64,000 bases of DNA from an uncultured Clostridia bacterium (GTDB lineage: Bacteria; Bacillota; Clostridia; Christensenellales; Pumilibacteraceae). Both the position numbers and the translations under genes were made by a program. This document shows positions 39,952 through 49,493 of this stretch, piece after piece. Location: the NCBI GenBank assembly GCA_947175335.1, contig CAMWMF010000007.1, positions 23,853-87,852 on the forward strand. The letters run 5' to 3'. The notes below the pieces were generated by a model, which was given only the letters and a program-made list of their open reading frames with translations, did no database searches and was not told the origin of the DNA. The number at the start of each line of letters is the position of its first letter. The stretch's first letter is position 1.

Positions 39952-41261
39952 TGGTACATACTTTCGGACTGCTCGGGCGGGTGTTTGCGCTCGATACCGA
40001 GAGCGGATCTTTTTTCGAGATCGATCCAATAGTAAAGGCACTTTTAGACGGCGACGATACGTCGCCGTTTTCGCCGTGTGAAATATCGGACGCGCAGGCG
40101 GAAATAGACGAGCTTAAAGCGCAGGGCATACTTTTTGCGCCCGAAATTAACGCTCAGCTTCCGCCGTATGCTTCTACGATTAAGGCTATGTGCCTTAATG
40201 TGTCGCACAATTGCAATCTTGCATGCAAGTATTGCTTTGCCGACGGCGGCACCTACAACGACACTCGGCGCAATATGTCGTTTGAAACGGCCAAAGCCGC
40301 TATCGACATGCTTGTTGAAATGAGCGGCACCAGGCGCAATTTGGAAATAGACTTTTTCGGCGGCGAGCCTATGCTCGACTTTGACGTCGTAAAGCAAACG
40401 GTATATTATGCGCGGTCGCTGGAAAAATCGCACAATAAGAATTTTCGGTTTACCATAACCACCAATGCGTATAAGCTGTCCGACGATGATATAGACTTTT
40501 TTAACGAGCAAATGTACAACGTCGTTATAAGCATCGACGGCAGGAAAGAGGTGCATGACCGCGTTCGCAAGACAGTAGGCGGCAAGGACAGCTTCGATAT
40601 TGTAATTAAAAACGCTTTGCGGTTTAAAGAAAAGCGAAAAGGGCAATATTATGTACGCGGCACATTTACACACTTCAATACCGATTTTTGCTCGGACGTG
40701 CTGTTTTTGAACGATTTGGGCTTCGATCAGCTCTCTATTGAGCCGGTTGTGCTCGATTCCAAAAGTCCTCTTGCGCTTACCGATGCCGATATGCCGACGG
40801 TGCTCAAAGAGTACGAAAAGCTTGCCGAAGCGTATATAGAGCGGAGAAAGACCGATAAGTGGTTCAACTTTTTCCACTTTATGATAGACCTCGACAACGC
40901 GCCGTGCGCGGTTAAGCGGCTTAAAGGCTGCGGCGCGGGCGGGGAGTACGTAGCGGTTGCGCCCGACGGCACGGTGTATCCTTGCCACCAGTTCGACGGC
41001 ATACAAGCTATGGCGCTCGGTAATGTGTTTGACAGAAAGCTTGACGACGCCAAGCGCAAAAGCTTTTATACTTGCTCGGTTCTATCCAAACCGGAGTGCT
41101 CGGCTTGCTGGGCAAAGTATTATTGCTCGGGTGGATGTATGGCCAATTCGTACAAGCACAACGGCGACGTAAACCTTCCTTACAAGCCTGCTTGCGAGCT
41201 TATGAAAAAACGCGTGGAGTGCAGTCTTGCAATAAAAGCAATAGAAGAAAGCTCGAATTAA
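39951..41261 (+). CDS. scfB: SCIFF peptide radical SAM maturase
   Basis: A 436-residue radical SAM/SPASM enzyme. The N-terminal 90 or so residues form a peptide-recognition region. The AdoMet 4Fe-4S motif is CNLACKYCF, followed by DFFGGEPMLDFD. The C-terminal SPASM cysteines include GCGAGGEYVAVAPDGTVYPCHQ, CSVLSKPECSACWAKYYCSGGC and CELMKKRVEC. It installs thioether bonds in ScfA. ATG overlaps the scfA stop by one base, so the two are translationally coupled. Confidence 0.96.
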   Translation: MVHTFGLLGRVFALDTESGSFFEIDPIVKALLDGDDTSPFSPCEISDAQAEIDELKAQGILFAPEINAQLPPYASTIKAMCLNVSHNCNLACKYCFADGGTYNDTRRNMSFETAKAAIDMLVEMSGTRRNLEIDFFGGEPMLDFDVVKQTVYYARSLEKSHNKNFRFTITTNAYKLSDDDIDFFNEQMYNVVISIDGRKEVHDRVRKTVGGKDSFDIVIKNALRFKEKRKGQYYVRGTFTHFNTDFCSDVLFLNDLGFDQLSIEPVVLDSKSPLALTDADMPTVLKEYEKLAEAYIERRKTDKWFNFFHFMIDLDNAPCAVKRLKGCGAGGEYVAVAPDGTVYPCHQFDGIQAMALGNVFDRKLDDAKRKSFYTCSVLSKPECSACWAKYYCSGGCMANSYKHNGDVNLPYKPACELMKKRVECSLAIKAIEESSN

Positions 41262-41313
41262 CAATTACACGCAAAAAAATTGAATTATTTTGTAATTAGT
41301 GTGTTTTAAATAT

Positions 41314-41342
41314 TTGACTTGTGTCACGCTATTTTATATAAT
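41314..41342 (+). promoter_or_regulatory. sigma-A promoter of secD-secF
   Basis: TTGACT (41314-41319), 17-nt spacer, TATAAT (41337-41342). The interval 41262-41412 holds nothing else. Confidence 0.85.
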
Positions 41343-41412
41343 ATTAGGGAAATATATCGGTAGAATGGGTAAACATATTCGGCGATAACAAGATCCCGCG
41401 GAGAAAATCTTT

Positions 41413-42912
41413 ATGGACGAAAAAAACTCCTTGACGGAAATAAACACGGTAAGCGCTTCGGAACGCAAAACTCCGATTACGCCGCCCGCGCATAAAGCCA
41501 TCAAGAAAAAATCTACAATCGTAAAGCTTGTGCTTATCGGCGTAGCAATGGTGATAGGCATAATTTTGGCGTTTGTTCCGATGCGTTTCGGACTTACGTT
41601 GTATCATCCTTTCTTATCAAAGGAATCTATCAGTTTGGGTCTCGACCTTCAAGGCGGCGTGTATGCGGTATATCAGGCAACTAATACCGATACGGACAAC
41701 TTCGACGCCAAAATGGAAGGCACAAAATCGTCGCTGGAAAGCTTGTTGTCCAGCAAGGGCTACACCGAGGCGACTATCGTGCGCGAGGGTACCGACCGTA
41801 TTCGTGTCGAGGTGCCCGACGTGGACGATCCCAGCGGAATATTGAAGGTTATAGGCGAGCCTACAACCGTTAGGTTTGTTCTTGACAGCACAAACGAGAC
41901 GATTATCACCGGTGACAACATTGTAAACGCCGATTCGGGCTATACCGAACAAAACGGCTATGTTGTAAGCCTTGAATTCGATTCGGAAGGTAGAAAGAAG
42001 TTTGCCGACGTTACAGCAAACAACCAGGGTAGCACGATAAGCATTTATTTGGGTGACTCTACAACGCCTATCCAAACCGCAAACATTAACGAGACCATAC
42101 CCAACGGTAGGGCGATAATTTCCGGTAACTTTACCGCGGAATCGTCGCGCGAGCTAGCGGGCCAAATAATGAGCGGCACGTTTGACGTAGCGCTTGAACT
42201 TAAAGAAAATCAAACGATTTCTCCCACGCTCGGCGAGAATGCAATGAAGTACGGTTTGATTGCAGGTGTTGTAGGCTTTGTCCTTGTTATAGCGTTCTTG
42301 TGCGTTATATACCGTATGATGGGCGTTGCGGCGTCGCTTGCGCTTGTTATCTATTTGATTATTTATTTGTTCTTCTTGGCAGTGTTGCCTTGGGTACAGC
42401 TCACGCTTCCCGGTATTGCCGGTATCCTGTTGAGTATAGGTATGGCTGTTGACGCAAACGTAATTATATTCGAGCGTATAAAAGACGAATACCGTGGCGG
42501 CAAGTCCATTATGGCTGCATATCATGCGGGTTTCAAAAAGGCGTTGTTCGCCATTCTCGACAGTAACGTTACCACGGTTATTGCGTGCGTTTTGTTGATG
42601 TTGCTCGGCACAGGTTCCATAAGCGGTTTTGCTCTCACGTTGCTTGTGGGTGTGCTTATATCGCTGTTTACCGCGCTTTTAGTTTCGCGTGCAATACTCA
42701 AATATTTTATCAACCTCAATTCCTACAATGCCAAGCTGTATCACCTTAAACGCGGCAAGCAGTTTGAGGGGCTTGACGCCGATTCCACCGACGCTAATGT
42801 TTTGGCGGATATGGAACGCGAACAAAAGGAAAAAGATGATAAACAACAAGAAAAAGAGCGTGCTAAGGCTGAGCGCCGTTCGCGTAAAAACAGAGGAGGC
42901 GAGACGGCATAA
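41413..42912 (+). CDS. secD: Protein translocase subunit SecD
   Basis: SecD with SecF uses the proton or sodium gradient to pull secreted proteins out of the Sec channel. At 499 residues it has a first helix near 38-58, then SLGLDLQGGVYAVYQ (the D1 motif). An extracytoplasmic P1 domain follows, then five C-terminal helices including GIAGILLSIGMAVDANVIIFERIKDE. An extra cytoplasmic N-terminal stretch of about 35 residues and a charged C-terminal tail (KEKDDKQQEKERAKAERRSRK) are unusual. secF overlaps by one base. Confidence 0.95.
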   Translation: MDEKNSLTEINTVSASERKTPITPPAHKAIKKKSTIVKLVLIGVAMVIGIILAFVPMRFGLTLYHPFLSKESISLGLDLQGGVYAVYQATNTDTDNFDAKMEGTKSSLESLLSSKGYTEATIVREGTDRIRVEVPDVDDPSGILKVIGEPTTVRFVLDSTNETIITGDNIVNADSGYTEQNGYVVSLEFDSEGRKKFADVTANNQGSTISIYLGDSTTPIQTANINETIPNGRAIISGNFTAESSRELAGQIMSGTFDVALELKENQTISPTLGENAMKYGLIAGVVGFVLVIAFLCVIYRMMGVAASLALVIYLIIYLFFLAVLPWVQLTLPGIAGILLSIGMAVDANVIIFERIKDEYRGGKSIMAAYHAGFKKALFAILDSNVTTVIACVLLMLLGTGSISGFALTLLVGVLISLFTALLVSRAILKYFINLNSYNAKLYHLKRGKQFEGLDADSTDANVLADMEREQKEKDDKQQEKERAKAERRSRKNRGGETA

Positions 42913-44276
42913 TGAAACTTAAAGAAAAGTTCAACAATTTAATGGATAAAGATTTCCGCATTGCGGAAAAACGCAAGCTTGTATTTATTATTCCGCTTGT
43001 AATTGTGGTTGTTGCGGCAATCATGATGATAGTGTTTAGGTTTACATTAGGCTCGGCGTTTAACTTGGGTACCGACTTTACCGGCGGCTATTCGGTAGAC
43101 GTCAAGCTCGGTAACAAATTGACCGAAAGTAATAAGCAAGTTTACTTCGATCAAATAGAGGAAGTATTTCAATCGGTCACCGGCGATAACGGCAAAACGT
43201 ATAAAATTGATATATCCGGCGCAATGCAGTTGCAGGGCTCGGGCGACACTGCTTCCATTCGTGTAAAGTATGCTCAAATAAACGGTGTCAGCGAAAACGA
43301 AATGAGTACCTATGTTAATCCTGCAATTGTTACCGCACTGGAAAACAAGGTTCTCAACAAAGTTCCTAACGTTGTTATAGACGGCAAAGTAATAACCGCC
43401 ACATATGATGAGGTTATAAATGCTGACGGTGACAACAGTCCGTTTGCCGACCTTTGTGCCGCACTTATCAAGGCTTTGCCCGGAATAAACGAAAGCACAA
43501 ATGCCGGAATTACTGCCACCGAAAGCTCGATTACTATCAATCCCGAAAACAAAAAGCAGGTAATAATTACAAGCTCTACGGATGTAACTAATTCGGCAAA
43601 TGTGAGTCGCGCAATAGTATCGGCTATGAACCTTCCCGATAAATACTCGGGATCGGTGTCGGGTGGCGATATGGTAGGTGCAACCGTTTCGACAGAGCTG
43701 TTGTTTACCGCTATACTTGCGGTATCGCTTGCGCTTATATTCATGCTTTGCTATATAGGCTTGCGCTTCCAGCTTTCCAGCGGATTGGCTTGCATTATAG
43801 CGCTGTTCCATGACTTGATTATTATGTTTGCTGCTATGGCCATATTCCATGTGGAAATCAACAGCACATTCATAGCCGCGCTCATTACCATACTCGGCTA
43901 CTCTATTAACAACTCGATTATCATATTTGACCGCGTACGTGAAAATATGCGTTCCATTTACGCAAAGAATATGACTCCCGAACAAGTTGCAAATAAGTCG
44001 ATAAAAGATACGTTGTTACGTTCGATAAACACAACTATTACAACGTTGATAATGATTGCGATGGTTGCTATAATCGGCGTAAGCGACATAAGAATTTTCG
44101 CTATTCCTATTATAATCGGCCTTTTGGCAGGTACGTACTCGTCTATCTGCATTGCGCCGTCGCTGTGGGCGTTGTTCCAGCGTGTTGGTAAAAATAGAGC
44201 CAACTTCAATCTTCCTCCGGTAGATAAAAACAAACAAAAGCAAAAGGGGCCTAAACAGTCCCAAGCAAGTGCATAA
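42912..44276 (+). CDS. secF: Protein translocase subunit SecF with enlarged extracytoplasmic loop
   Basis: SecF partner of SecD. NLGTDFTGGYSVDVKL is the D1 motif, and the C-terminal helices contain LGYSINNSIIIFDRVREN and IATT-like INTTITTLI. At 454 residues it is about 150 longer than common SecF (about 300). The extra sequence lies in the loop between helix 1 and helix 2 (about residues 60-250) and looks like a soluble, Ser/Asn/Thr-rich domain. A terminator follows. Confidence 0.93.
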   Translation: MKLKEKFNNLMDKDFRIAEKRKLVFIIPLVIVVVAAIMMIVFRFTLGSAFNLGTDFTGGYSVDVKLGNKLTESNKQVYFDQIEEVFQSVTGDNGKTYKIDISGAMQLQGSGDTASIRVKYAQINGVSENEMSTYVNPAIVTALENKVLNKVPNVVIDGKVITATYDEVINADGDNSPFADLCAALIKALPGINESTNAGITATESSITINPENKKQVIITSSTDVTNSANVSRAIVSAMNLPDKYSGSVSGGDMVGATVSTELLFTAILAVSLALIFMLCYIGLRFQLSSGLACIIALFHDLIIMFAAMAIFHVEINSTFIAALITILGYSINNSIIIFDRVRENMRSIYAKNMTPEQVANKSIKDTLLRSINTTITTLIMIAMVAIIGVSDIRIFAIPIIIGLLAGTYSSICIAPSLWALFQRVGKNRANFNLPPVDKNKQKQKGPKQSQASA

Positions 44277-44278
44277 TG

Positions 44279-44311
44279 ATAAAAAAGCCTTCCTTGTGTG
44301 AAGGCTTTTTG
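44279..44311 (+). terminator. Intrinsic terminator after secF
   Basis: Stem AAAAAGCCTTC / GAAGGCTTTTT with loop CTTGTGT and T-run. Confidence 0.9.
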
Positions 44312-44343
44312 CCATAGAAAATAATTTATTTAACGTGTGAGCA

Positions 44344-46686
44344 ATGAATTTAACTACGCAAAAAATTAACAACGTTACACCCGATATGAATGAGGTTGAA
44401 CGCATTAGTAAAAAACTCGGGCTTAATAAAAAGCTGGTAGAGTTGTTGTTTTTGCGCGGTTATGACAATGTTGACTCTATAGATGTTTTTTTACATCCAA
44501 GCGTAGATAATTTTTATCCGCCCGAAAGTATGCTGGGCATGAACGAGTGTTGCAATCGATTGCGGCAAGCGATAGAAAATAACGAACGTGTAGTCGTGTA
44601 CGGCGATTATGACGCCGACGGTATTTGTGCGTCGTCTATTTTGTCGTTATATCTTGCCGGGCAGGGTGCCGAGGTATATACGCACATTCCCGATAGACTG
44701 GGCGAGGGTTACGGACTTAACAGCGACAGTGTCGAACGCATTATAGAAAACACAATGCCTGATTTGATTTTGACTTGCGATTGCGGCATTTCGGCCGTGG
44801 AAGAAGTGGAGCTGGTCAAGGAATTGGGTGTGGACATAGTTGTTACCGATCACCACGAGGTGGGCAAGGTTGTACCCGATTGCATAGTGGTCAATCCGCA
44901 CCAATCGGCGTGCAAATATCCGTTTAAGGACTTGTGCGGCGCCGGAGTTGCGTTAAAGATAGTGCAGGCAATGGGCGGAGTACAAGCGTCAAGCGCATAT
45001 TACGATCTTGCTGCTATTGCTACCGTTGCCGACCTTGTCAGCCTTACCGACGAGAATAGATTGATTGTGCAGCTTGGGCTTATGAGCATGTCGCACAGCA
45101 AAAATTTTGGGGTTGCGGCACTTATCGATTCGCTCAAACTTAAAACAGTTACTTCGTCCGACATAGCTTTTCGCATAGCGCCTAGAATTAATGCGGCGGG
45201 GAGAATGGGCAGTGCGTACCGTGCGTTCGAGCTGTTTACTTCGTCCGATCCGGCAATAGTATCCGACAGACTGCAACAAATAATCAACGCCAACAACGAC
45301 CGAAAAACGTTGTGCGACGATTTATACGGTCAGGCGATAGAGTTGTTGAAAAATGAAGATCTTATTTCTCGTCGTGCCATAGTTATTGCCAGTGATAAGT
45401 GGGAAAAGGGAATTACCGGAATACTCGCCGCACGGCTTGTAGGCGACTTTAAACGCCCCGTGTTCATATTAGTTAAAAGCGGTGATGAATATAAGGGCAC
45501 TTGCCGAAGTGTGGAAGGCATAAATATTTATGACCTTTTGAGTAAACATTCCGATATACTGAAAGAATTCGGCGGACACAATCAGGCCGCAGGCTTTACC
45601 ATTTTGCCCGAATACGTCGAAGAATTTAAGTCACGCATTTGTTCGACATTGGATGGCGTGGATATCGACACATTCATCCCTTCGTTAAAATACGATATGG
45701 AGCTACTGGAAAGCGAGGCTAATGCCGATTTTGCTGCGTCATTGGAGCTTTTGGAGCCGACAGGAAACAACGGCAATCCCAAGCCTTTGTTTATGACAAA
45801 AACGACTGCGCTTACAGCAACGCCGCTCAAAACAAATATAAATCATACCATACTCAAATCGAGTGGCGGACTGCAATTTTTTGCATACAATTCTTACAAA
45901 CTGAATACCTACTATAACGGCGCCACCGAGCGCGAAATGGTGTACGAGCTTATAGATGGCGATTATTCGCCGCGACTGTATTTGCGCGGCTGTGCGCTTA
46001 ATAGGCTTGCCGTAAACGATACGCTTGCGCGTGCCGGGTATTTACGCATGCTCAACTATGCACCGCGCGACGATTATCAATACGCCACATACAATCCAAG
46101 CGAGCTTAATTCGCTTATTGACAGCAAATTCGGAATTTTGATTATAGCAGGCAGCAAGCGTGCTTATGATGAATGTGCCGAGCTTAATAACGGCAATATA
46201 GTAATGCATGAAATGCTGTCGGAAACAGCAATAAATGTGTATACGCGGTTGATAGTCGCGCCCGAACTTTCCAAATCGTTCATGCTGGAAAATTATAATC
46301 GTGTAATTTTCCTCGATTATCCGCCGTCAATGAATGTGATAGGGTACATCAACAGCAGGACAAATGCTACGGTTTATATTCCGGAGAATGACAACCGCGC
46401 CGAGCTTTTTTCGTGCGTTAAATCGGACAGAAAAATATTCGGGGAATACTATAACGCCATTAAAGGGCATTGTACTATCAAAGCGCCAAACGTCTATGCT
46501 TTCTTTAAAGCATTACATTCACGTATAAAAAACATCGAGCTTCCGCAGTTTATCGCGTGTTTGTCTGTATTTACTCAATTAAAACTGCTGTCTTTCCGTC
46601 CTGATAGCGGTATTGCAATATTCAACGCAAATAATGCGCTTGAAAATTCGGAGATCTATAGAACTATCGAGGCGTGGCAAGCATGA
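44344..46686 (+). CDS. recJ: Single-stranded-DNA exonuclease RecJ
   Basis: A 5'-3' ssDNA exonuclease of the DHH family. The 780-residue protein has VVYGDYDADGICAS, LTCDCGIS, VTDHHEV and DHHA1-type GGHNQAAGFT, with APRINAAGRMGS between. The C-terminal 200 or so residues are an extra domain seen in Firmicutes RecJ. The start ATG has no clear Shine-Dalgarno and stands 30 bases after the secF terminator. relA overlaps its stop by four bases, a frequent recJ-relA pairing. Confidence 0.95.
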   Translation: MNLTTQKINNVTPDMNEVERISKKLGLNKKLVELLFLRGYDNVDSIDVFLHPSVDNFYPPESMLGMNECCNRLRQAIENNERVVVYGDYDADGICASSILSLYLAGQGAEVYTHIPDRLGEGYGLNSDSVERIIENTMPDLILTCDCGISAVEEVELVKELGVDIVVTDHHEVGKVVPDCIVVNPHQSACKYPFKDLCGAGVALKIVQAMGGVQASSAYYDLAAIATVADLVSLTDENRLIVQLGLMSMSHSKNFGVAALIDSLKLKTVTSSDIAFRIAPRINAAGRMGSAYRAFELFTSSDPAIVSDRLQQIINANNDRKTLCDDLYGQAIELLKNEDLISRRAIVIASDKWEKGITGILAARLVGDFKRPVFILVKSGDEYKGTCRSVEGINIYDLLSKHSDILKEFGGHNQAAGFTILPEYVEEFKSRICSTLDGVDIDTFIPSLKYDMELLESEANADFAASLELLEPTGNNGNPKPLFMTKTTALTATPLKTNINHTILKSSGGLQFFAYNSYKLNTYYNGATEREMVYELIDGDYSPRLYLRGCALNRLAVNDTLARAGYLRMLNYAPRDDYQYATYNPSELNSLIDSKFGILIIAGSKRAYDECAELNNGNIVMHEMLSETAINVYTRLIVAPELSKSFMLENYNRVIFLDYPPSMNVIGYINSRTNATVYIPENDNRAELFSCVKSDRKIFGEYYNAIKGHCTIKAPNVYAFFKALHSRIKNIELPQFIACLSVFTQLKLLSFRPDSGIAIFNANNALENSEIYRTIEAWQA

Positions 46687-48869
46687 GCGACGGCATATCC
46701 AAAATCGAAGCGCAAAAGATTATTGACCGCGAAAGCGTTCATTTGCGTTCAAGATATGTTTTAATGTACACCGATAAGCAAACCGAAATGCTTGACAGTG
46801 TGTTGTCCTATGCCATTCGCATGCACGGCGATCAACGTCGTGTGTCGGGAGAGCCGTATATAATCCATCCAATAGCCGTCGCCAACATTTTGCTCGACAT
46901 TGGCATGGATAGTCCCACTGTTGCCGCGGCACTGTTGCATGACTGTATAGAGGATACGGATTCGACGTCTGAAGAAATAACTAATTTATTCGGCTCGGAA
47001 ATATGTACGCTTGTTTTGGCCGTGACAAAACTGGCTAAGATGGTGTTCAAGTCCAAGTTGGAGGAGCAAGCCGAAAATTTTCGGCGCATGTTCTTTGCCA
47101 TGGCAAAGGATATACGTGTAATTTTGATTAAGCTTGCCGACAGGCTTCACAATATGCGCACGGTTGACGTTCTTTCTCGGGATAGACAAATAGCCATGGC
47201 TACCGAAACCTTGGATATTTACGCGCCGCTCGCGTCAAGGCTGGGCTTGTCGTTCATTAAGTGCGAGCTGGACGACTTATGTTTAAAGACATTGCACCCG
47301 GAAGCGTATGACGAGCTGGTAAAGGCTGTGTCGTTAAAACGAGCCGAGCGCCAAGACCTTGTTGTGAATATTTGCGAAACATTGCGCAAAAAACTGAGCG
47401 AACTGAAAATTGACGGTCAGGTAAGCGGCAGACCTAAACATTTTTACAGTATTTACAAAAAAATGGTTGGGCAAAATAAAACGTTCGATCAAATTTACGA
47501 CCTTACCGCCGTGCGCGTTATAGTGGATAGTGTGCAAGATTGCTATACGGTTTTGGGCGCCATACACACCATATGGAAGCCTATGCCCGGGCGGTTTAAG
47601 GATTATATTGCCGCGCCCAAACCAAACAATTATCAATCGCTTCATACAACCGTTATTACAGATCACGGTGCCCCGTTCGAAATTCAAATCCGTACTTTTG
47701 AGATGCACAAGATTGCCGAATACGGCATAGCCGCGCACTGGAAGTATAAGGAAAACCGCGTCGCCGATTCCGACCTTGACGAAAAGCTTAAGTGGTTGCG
47801 TGGCGTTATGGAAACCGAAAAAGAGCAAACAGGCGATCCCGAGGAGTTTTACGAATCACTCAAATTGGATTTATACAGCGGTCAAGTGTTTGTGTTTACT
47901 CCGCGCGGGGATGTTATTGCAATGCCGGAGGGTGCGACACCGGTCGACTTTGCGTATACCGTTCACTCCGAAGTGGGAAACAAATGCGTCGGCGCTAAGG
48001 TTAACAACAAGATAGTCCCGCTTGAAACGAAGCTGCAAACAGGCGACTATGTTGATATTATTACATCCCAAAATTCAAAGGGCCCAAGTCGCGACTGGCT
48101 TAGGTTTATCAAAACCTCCGCCGCTAAGAGTAAGATACGCGCTTTCTTTAAGCATGCAATGAAGGAAGAGAATATCAAGCACGGCAAGGAAATTTTGGAG
48201 CGCGAGGCAAAAAACCGCGGGTATTCGCTTAGTGACTTGTTTGTTCAAAAATGGCTTGATACTATAATGCTGCGTTATTCTTTTTCGTCTATAAACGATA
48301 TGTATGCGTCGATTGGGTACGGCGCTTATACGCCCAATCAAATACTGTTAAAGCTAATCGATTTTTATAGGCGCGAACATCCTGTAGTACAGGAAAATAT
48401 AGTAAGCCAAACCGTAACCAAAGTAGACGGACAGGGCATTGTTGTCAACGGACACAACGATATGCTTGTACGTATGGCAAAATGTTGTTCTCCCGTACCC
48501 GGAGACGGTATTGTAGGGTATATTTCGCGCGGGCGCGGCGTTACGATACACCGCGATAACTGTCCTAATATCAAAAACGCGGAAGATTATCGACTTATAG
48601 AAGCGCACTGGAGCGGAAATAGAAGTGCGCCGTTTGTCGCGTCGCTCACCGTGGAATGTGAAGACGCAGGTGGAGTGCTGGCGCGTATTACCAAGGCTGT
48701 TTCCGATATGAAGGTATTTATCGAATCAATGTCCGCGCGTTCCGATAAGATTAGTCATGGCGTTATTTCGCTTAGCGTGCGCGTAACGTCGCCCGAACAG
48801 CTCGATATGGTTATAAAGAAAATCAAAGCGCTACGCAACGTTGATAAGGTTTATCGTTCTGTAAAATAG
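46683..48869 (+). CDS. relA: RelA/SpoT (p)ppGpp synthetase/hydrolase
   Basis: Long RSH enzyme of 728 residues controlling the stringent response. HD hydrolase domain: HGDQRRVSGEPYIIHPIAVA, LLHDCIEDT and ADRLHNMRT. Synthetase domain: GRPKHFYSIYKKM, YDLTAVRVIV and DYIAAPKPNNYQSLHT. TGS domain: VFTPRGDVIAMPEGATPVDFAYTVH. The C-terminus has a zinc-finger-like region (ARCCSPVPGD equivalent, MAKCCSPVPGDG) and an ACT domain. Both catalytic halves look intact, so it should be bifunctional. The track's GTG at 46674 is less likely than ATG 46683, which overlaps the recJ stop. Confidence 0.96.
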   Translation: MSDGISKIEAQKIIDRESVHLRSRYVLMYTDKQTEMLDSVLSYAIRMHGDQRRVSGEPYIIHPIAVANILLDIGMDSPTVAAALLHDCIEDTDSTSEEITNLFGSEICTLVLAVTKLAKMVFKSKLEEQAENFRRMFFAMAKDIRVILIKLADRLHNMRTVDVLSRDRQIAMATETLDIYAPLASRLGLSFIKCELDDLCLKTLHPEAYDELVKAVSLKRAERQDLVVNICETLRKKLSELKIDGQVSGRPKHFYSIYKKMVGQNKTFDQIYDLTAVRVIVDSVQDCYTVLGAIHTIWKPMPGRFKDYIAAPKPNNYQSLHTTVITDHGAPFEIQIRTFEMHKIAEYGIAAHWKYKENRVADSDLDEKLKWLRGVMETEKEQTGDPEEFYESLKLDLYSGQVFVFTPRGDVIAMPEGATPVDFAYTVHSEVGNKCVGAKVNNKIVPLETKLQTGDYVDIITSQNSKGPSRDWLRFIKTSAAKSKIRAFFKHAMKEENIKHGKEILEREAKNRGYSLSDLFVQKWLDTIMLRYSFSSINDMYASIGYGAYTPNQILLKLIDFYRREHPVVQENIVSQTVTKVDGQGIVVNGHNDMLVRMAKCCSPVPGDGIVGYISRGRGVTIHRDNCPNIKNAEDYRLIEAHWSGNRSAPFVASLTVECEDAGGVLARITKAVSDMKVFIESMSARSDKISHGVISLSVRVTSPEQLDMVIKKIKALRNVDKVYRSVK

Positions 48870-48878
48870 GTGGGCGCC

Positions 48879-49493
48879 GTGAACATAGAGTGCATTGAAA
48901 CCGGAATTTGCTATACCGACACCTATTTGATAGTCGAAGGGGATGAAGCAATAGTTATCGACCCGGGCGACGATTTCGAAACAATTTATGCGCGCTTGGC
49001 TAAGCTTGGCGCTACGGCAAAGTACGTTCTGATTACTCATGGACACTTCGACCATATCGGCGCTGTGGCTCGGTTTAAAGCAAGCGGCGCAAAGGTATAT
49101 ATATCCAAAACCGATTACGATATGTTTGTCAAACCAGCTGATAACGTAAACACTGAATTTTTCGGTAAACGCGTGGAACAGTTTGCCGCGGACGTTCTTG
49201 TGAGCGACGGCGATAAGTTTATGCTGTGCAATCATGATTTTACAGTCATATCAACTCCCGGGCATACACCGGGCGGCGTTTGTTACGTTATGGATGATAG
49301 TTGCATTTTCTCGGGTGACACGCTTTTTAGGCTTAGTATCGGGCGTACCGATTTTCCGCTTTGTTCGCATTCAGATTTAATAAAATCCATAAAAAGGCTT
49401 TTTGCATTAAACGGCGATTACACTGTTTATCCCGGGCATGGAAAAAGCACCACGCTCGACTTCGAGCGAAAGAACAATCCGTATGTTGGTTGA
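48879..49493 (+). CDS. MBL-fold metallohydrolase (glyoxalase II-like)
   Basis: A 204-residue metallo-beta-lactamase fold protein with TDTYLIVEGDEAIVIDPGD, the metal motif THGHFDHIGA (HxHxDH), STPGHTPGGVCY, FSGDTLFRLSIGRTDFP and a late His in YPGHG. These are glyoxalase II/YqgX-type features, but the substrate is not determinable. Starts are GTG 48870 or GTG 48879. The latter gives MNIECIETG and has AGGTGGG four bases upstream. The relA-MBL-hemZ order is common in Clostridia. hemZ begins within its last codons. Confidence 0.9.
   Translation: MNIECIETGICYTDTYLIVEGDEAIVIDPGDDFETIYARLAKLGATAKYVLITHGHFDHIGAVARFKASGAKVYISKTDYDMFVKPADNVNTEFFGKRVEQFAADVLVSDGDKFMLCNHDFTVISTPGHTPGGVCYVMDDSCIFSGDTLFRLSIGRTDFPLCSHSDLIKSIKRLFALNGDYTVYPGHGKSTTLDFERKNNPYVG

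Noticed and set aside
40044-41006. 320-residue minus-strand ORF
   Set aside because: Antisense of scfB, whose radical SAM and SPASM motifs are unmistakable.
43047-43985. 312-residue minus-strand ORF
   Set aside because: Antisense of secF; no Shine-Dalgarno, no recognisable domain.
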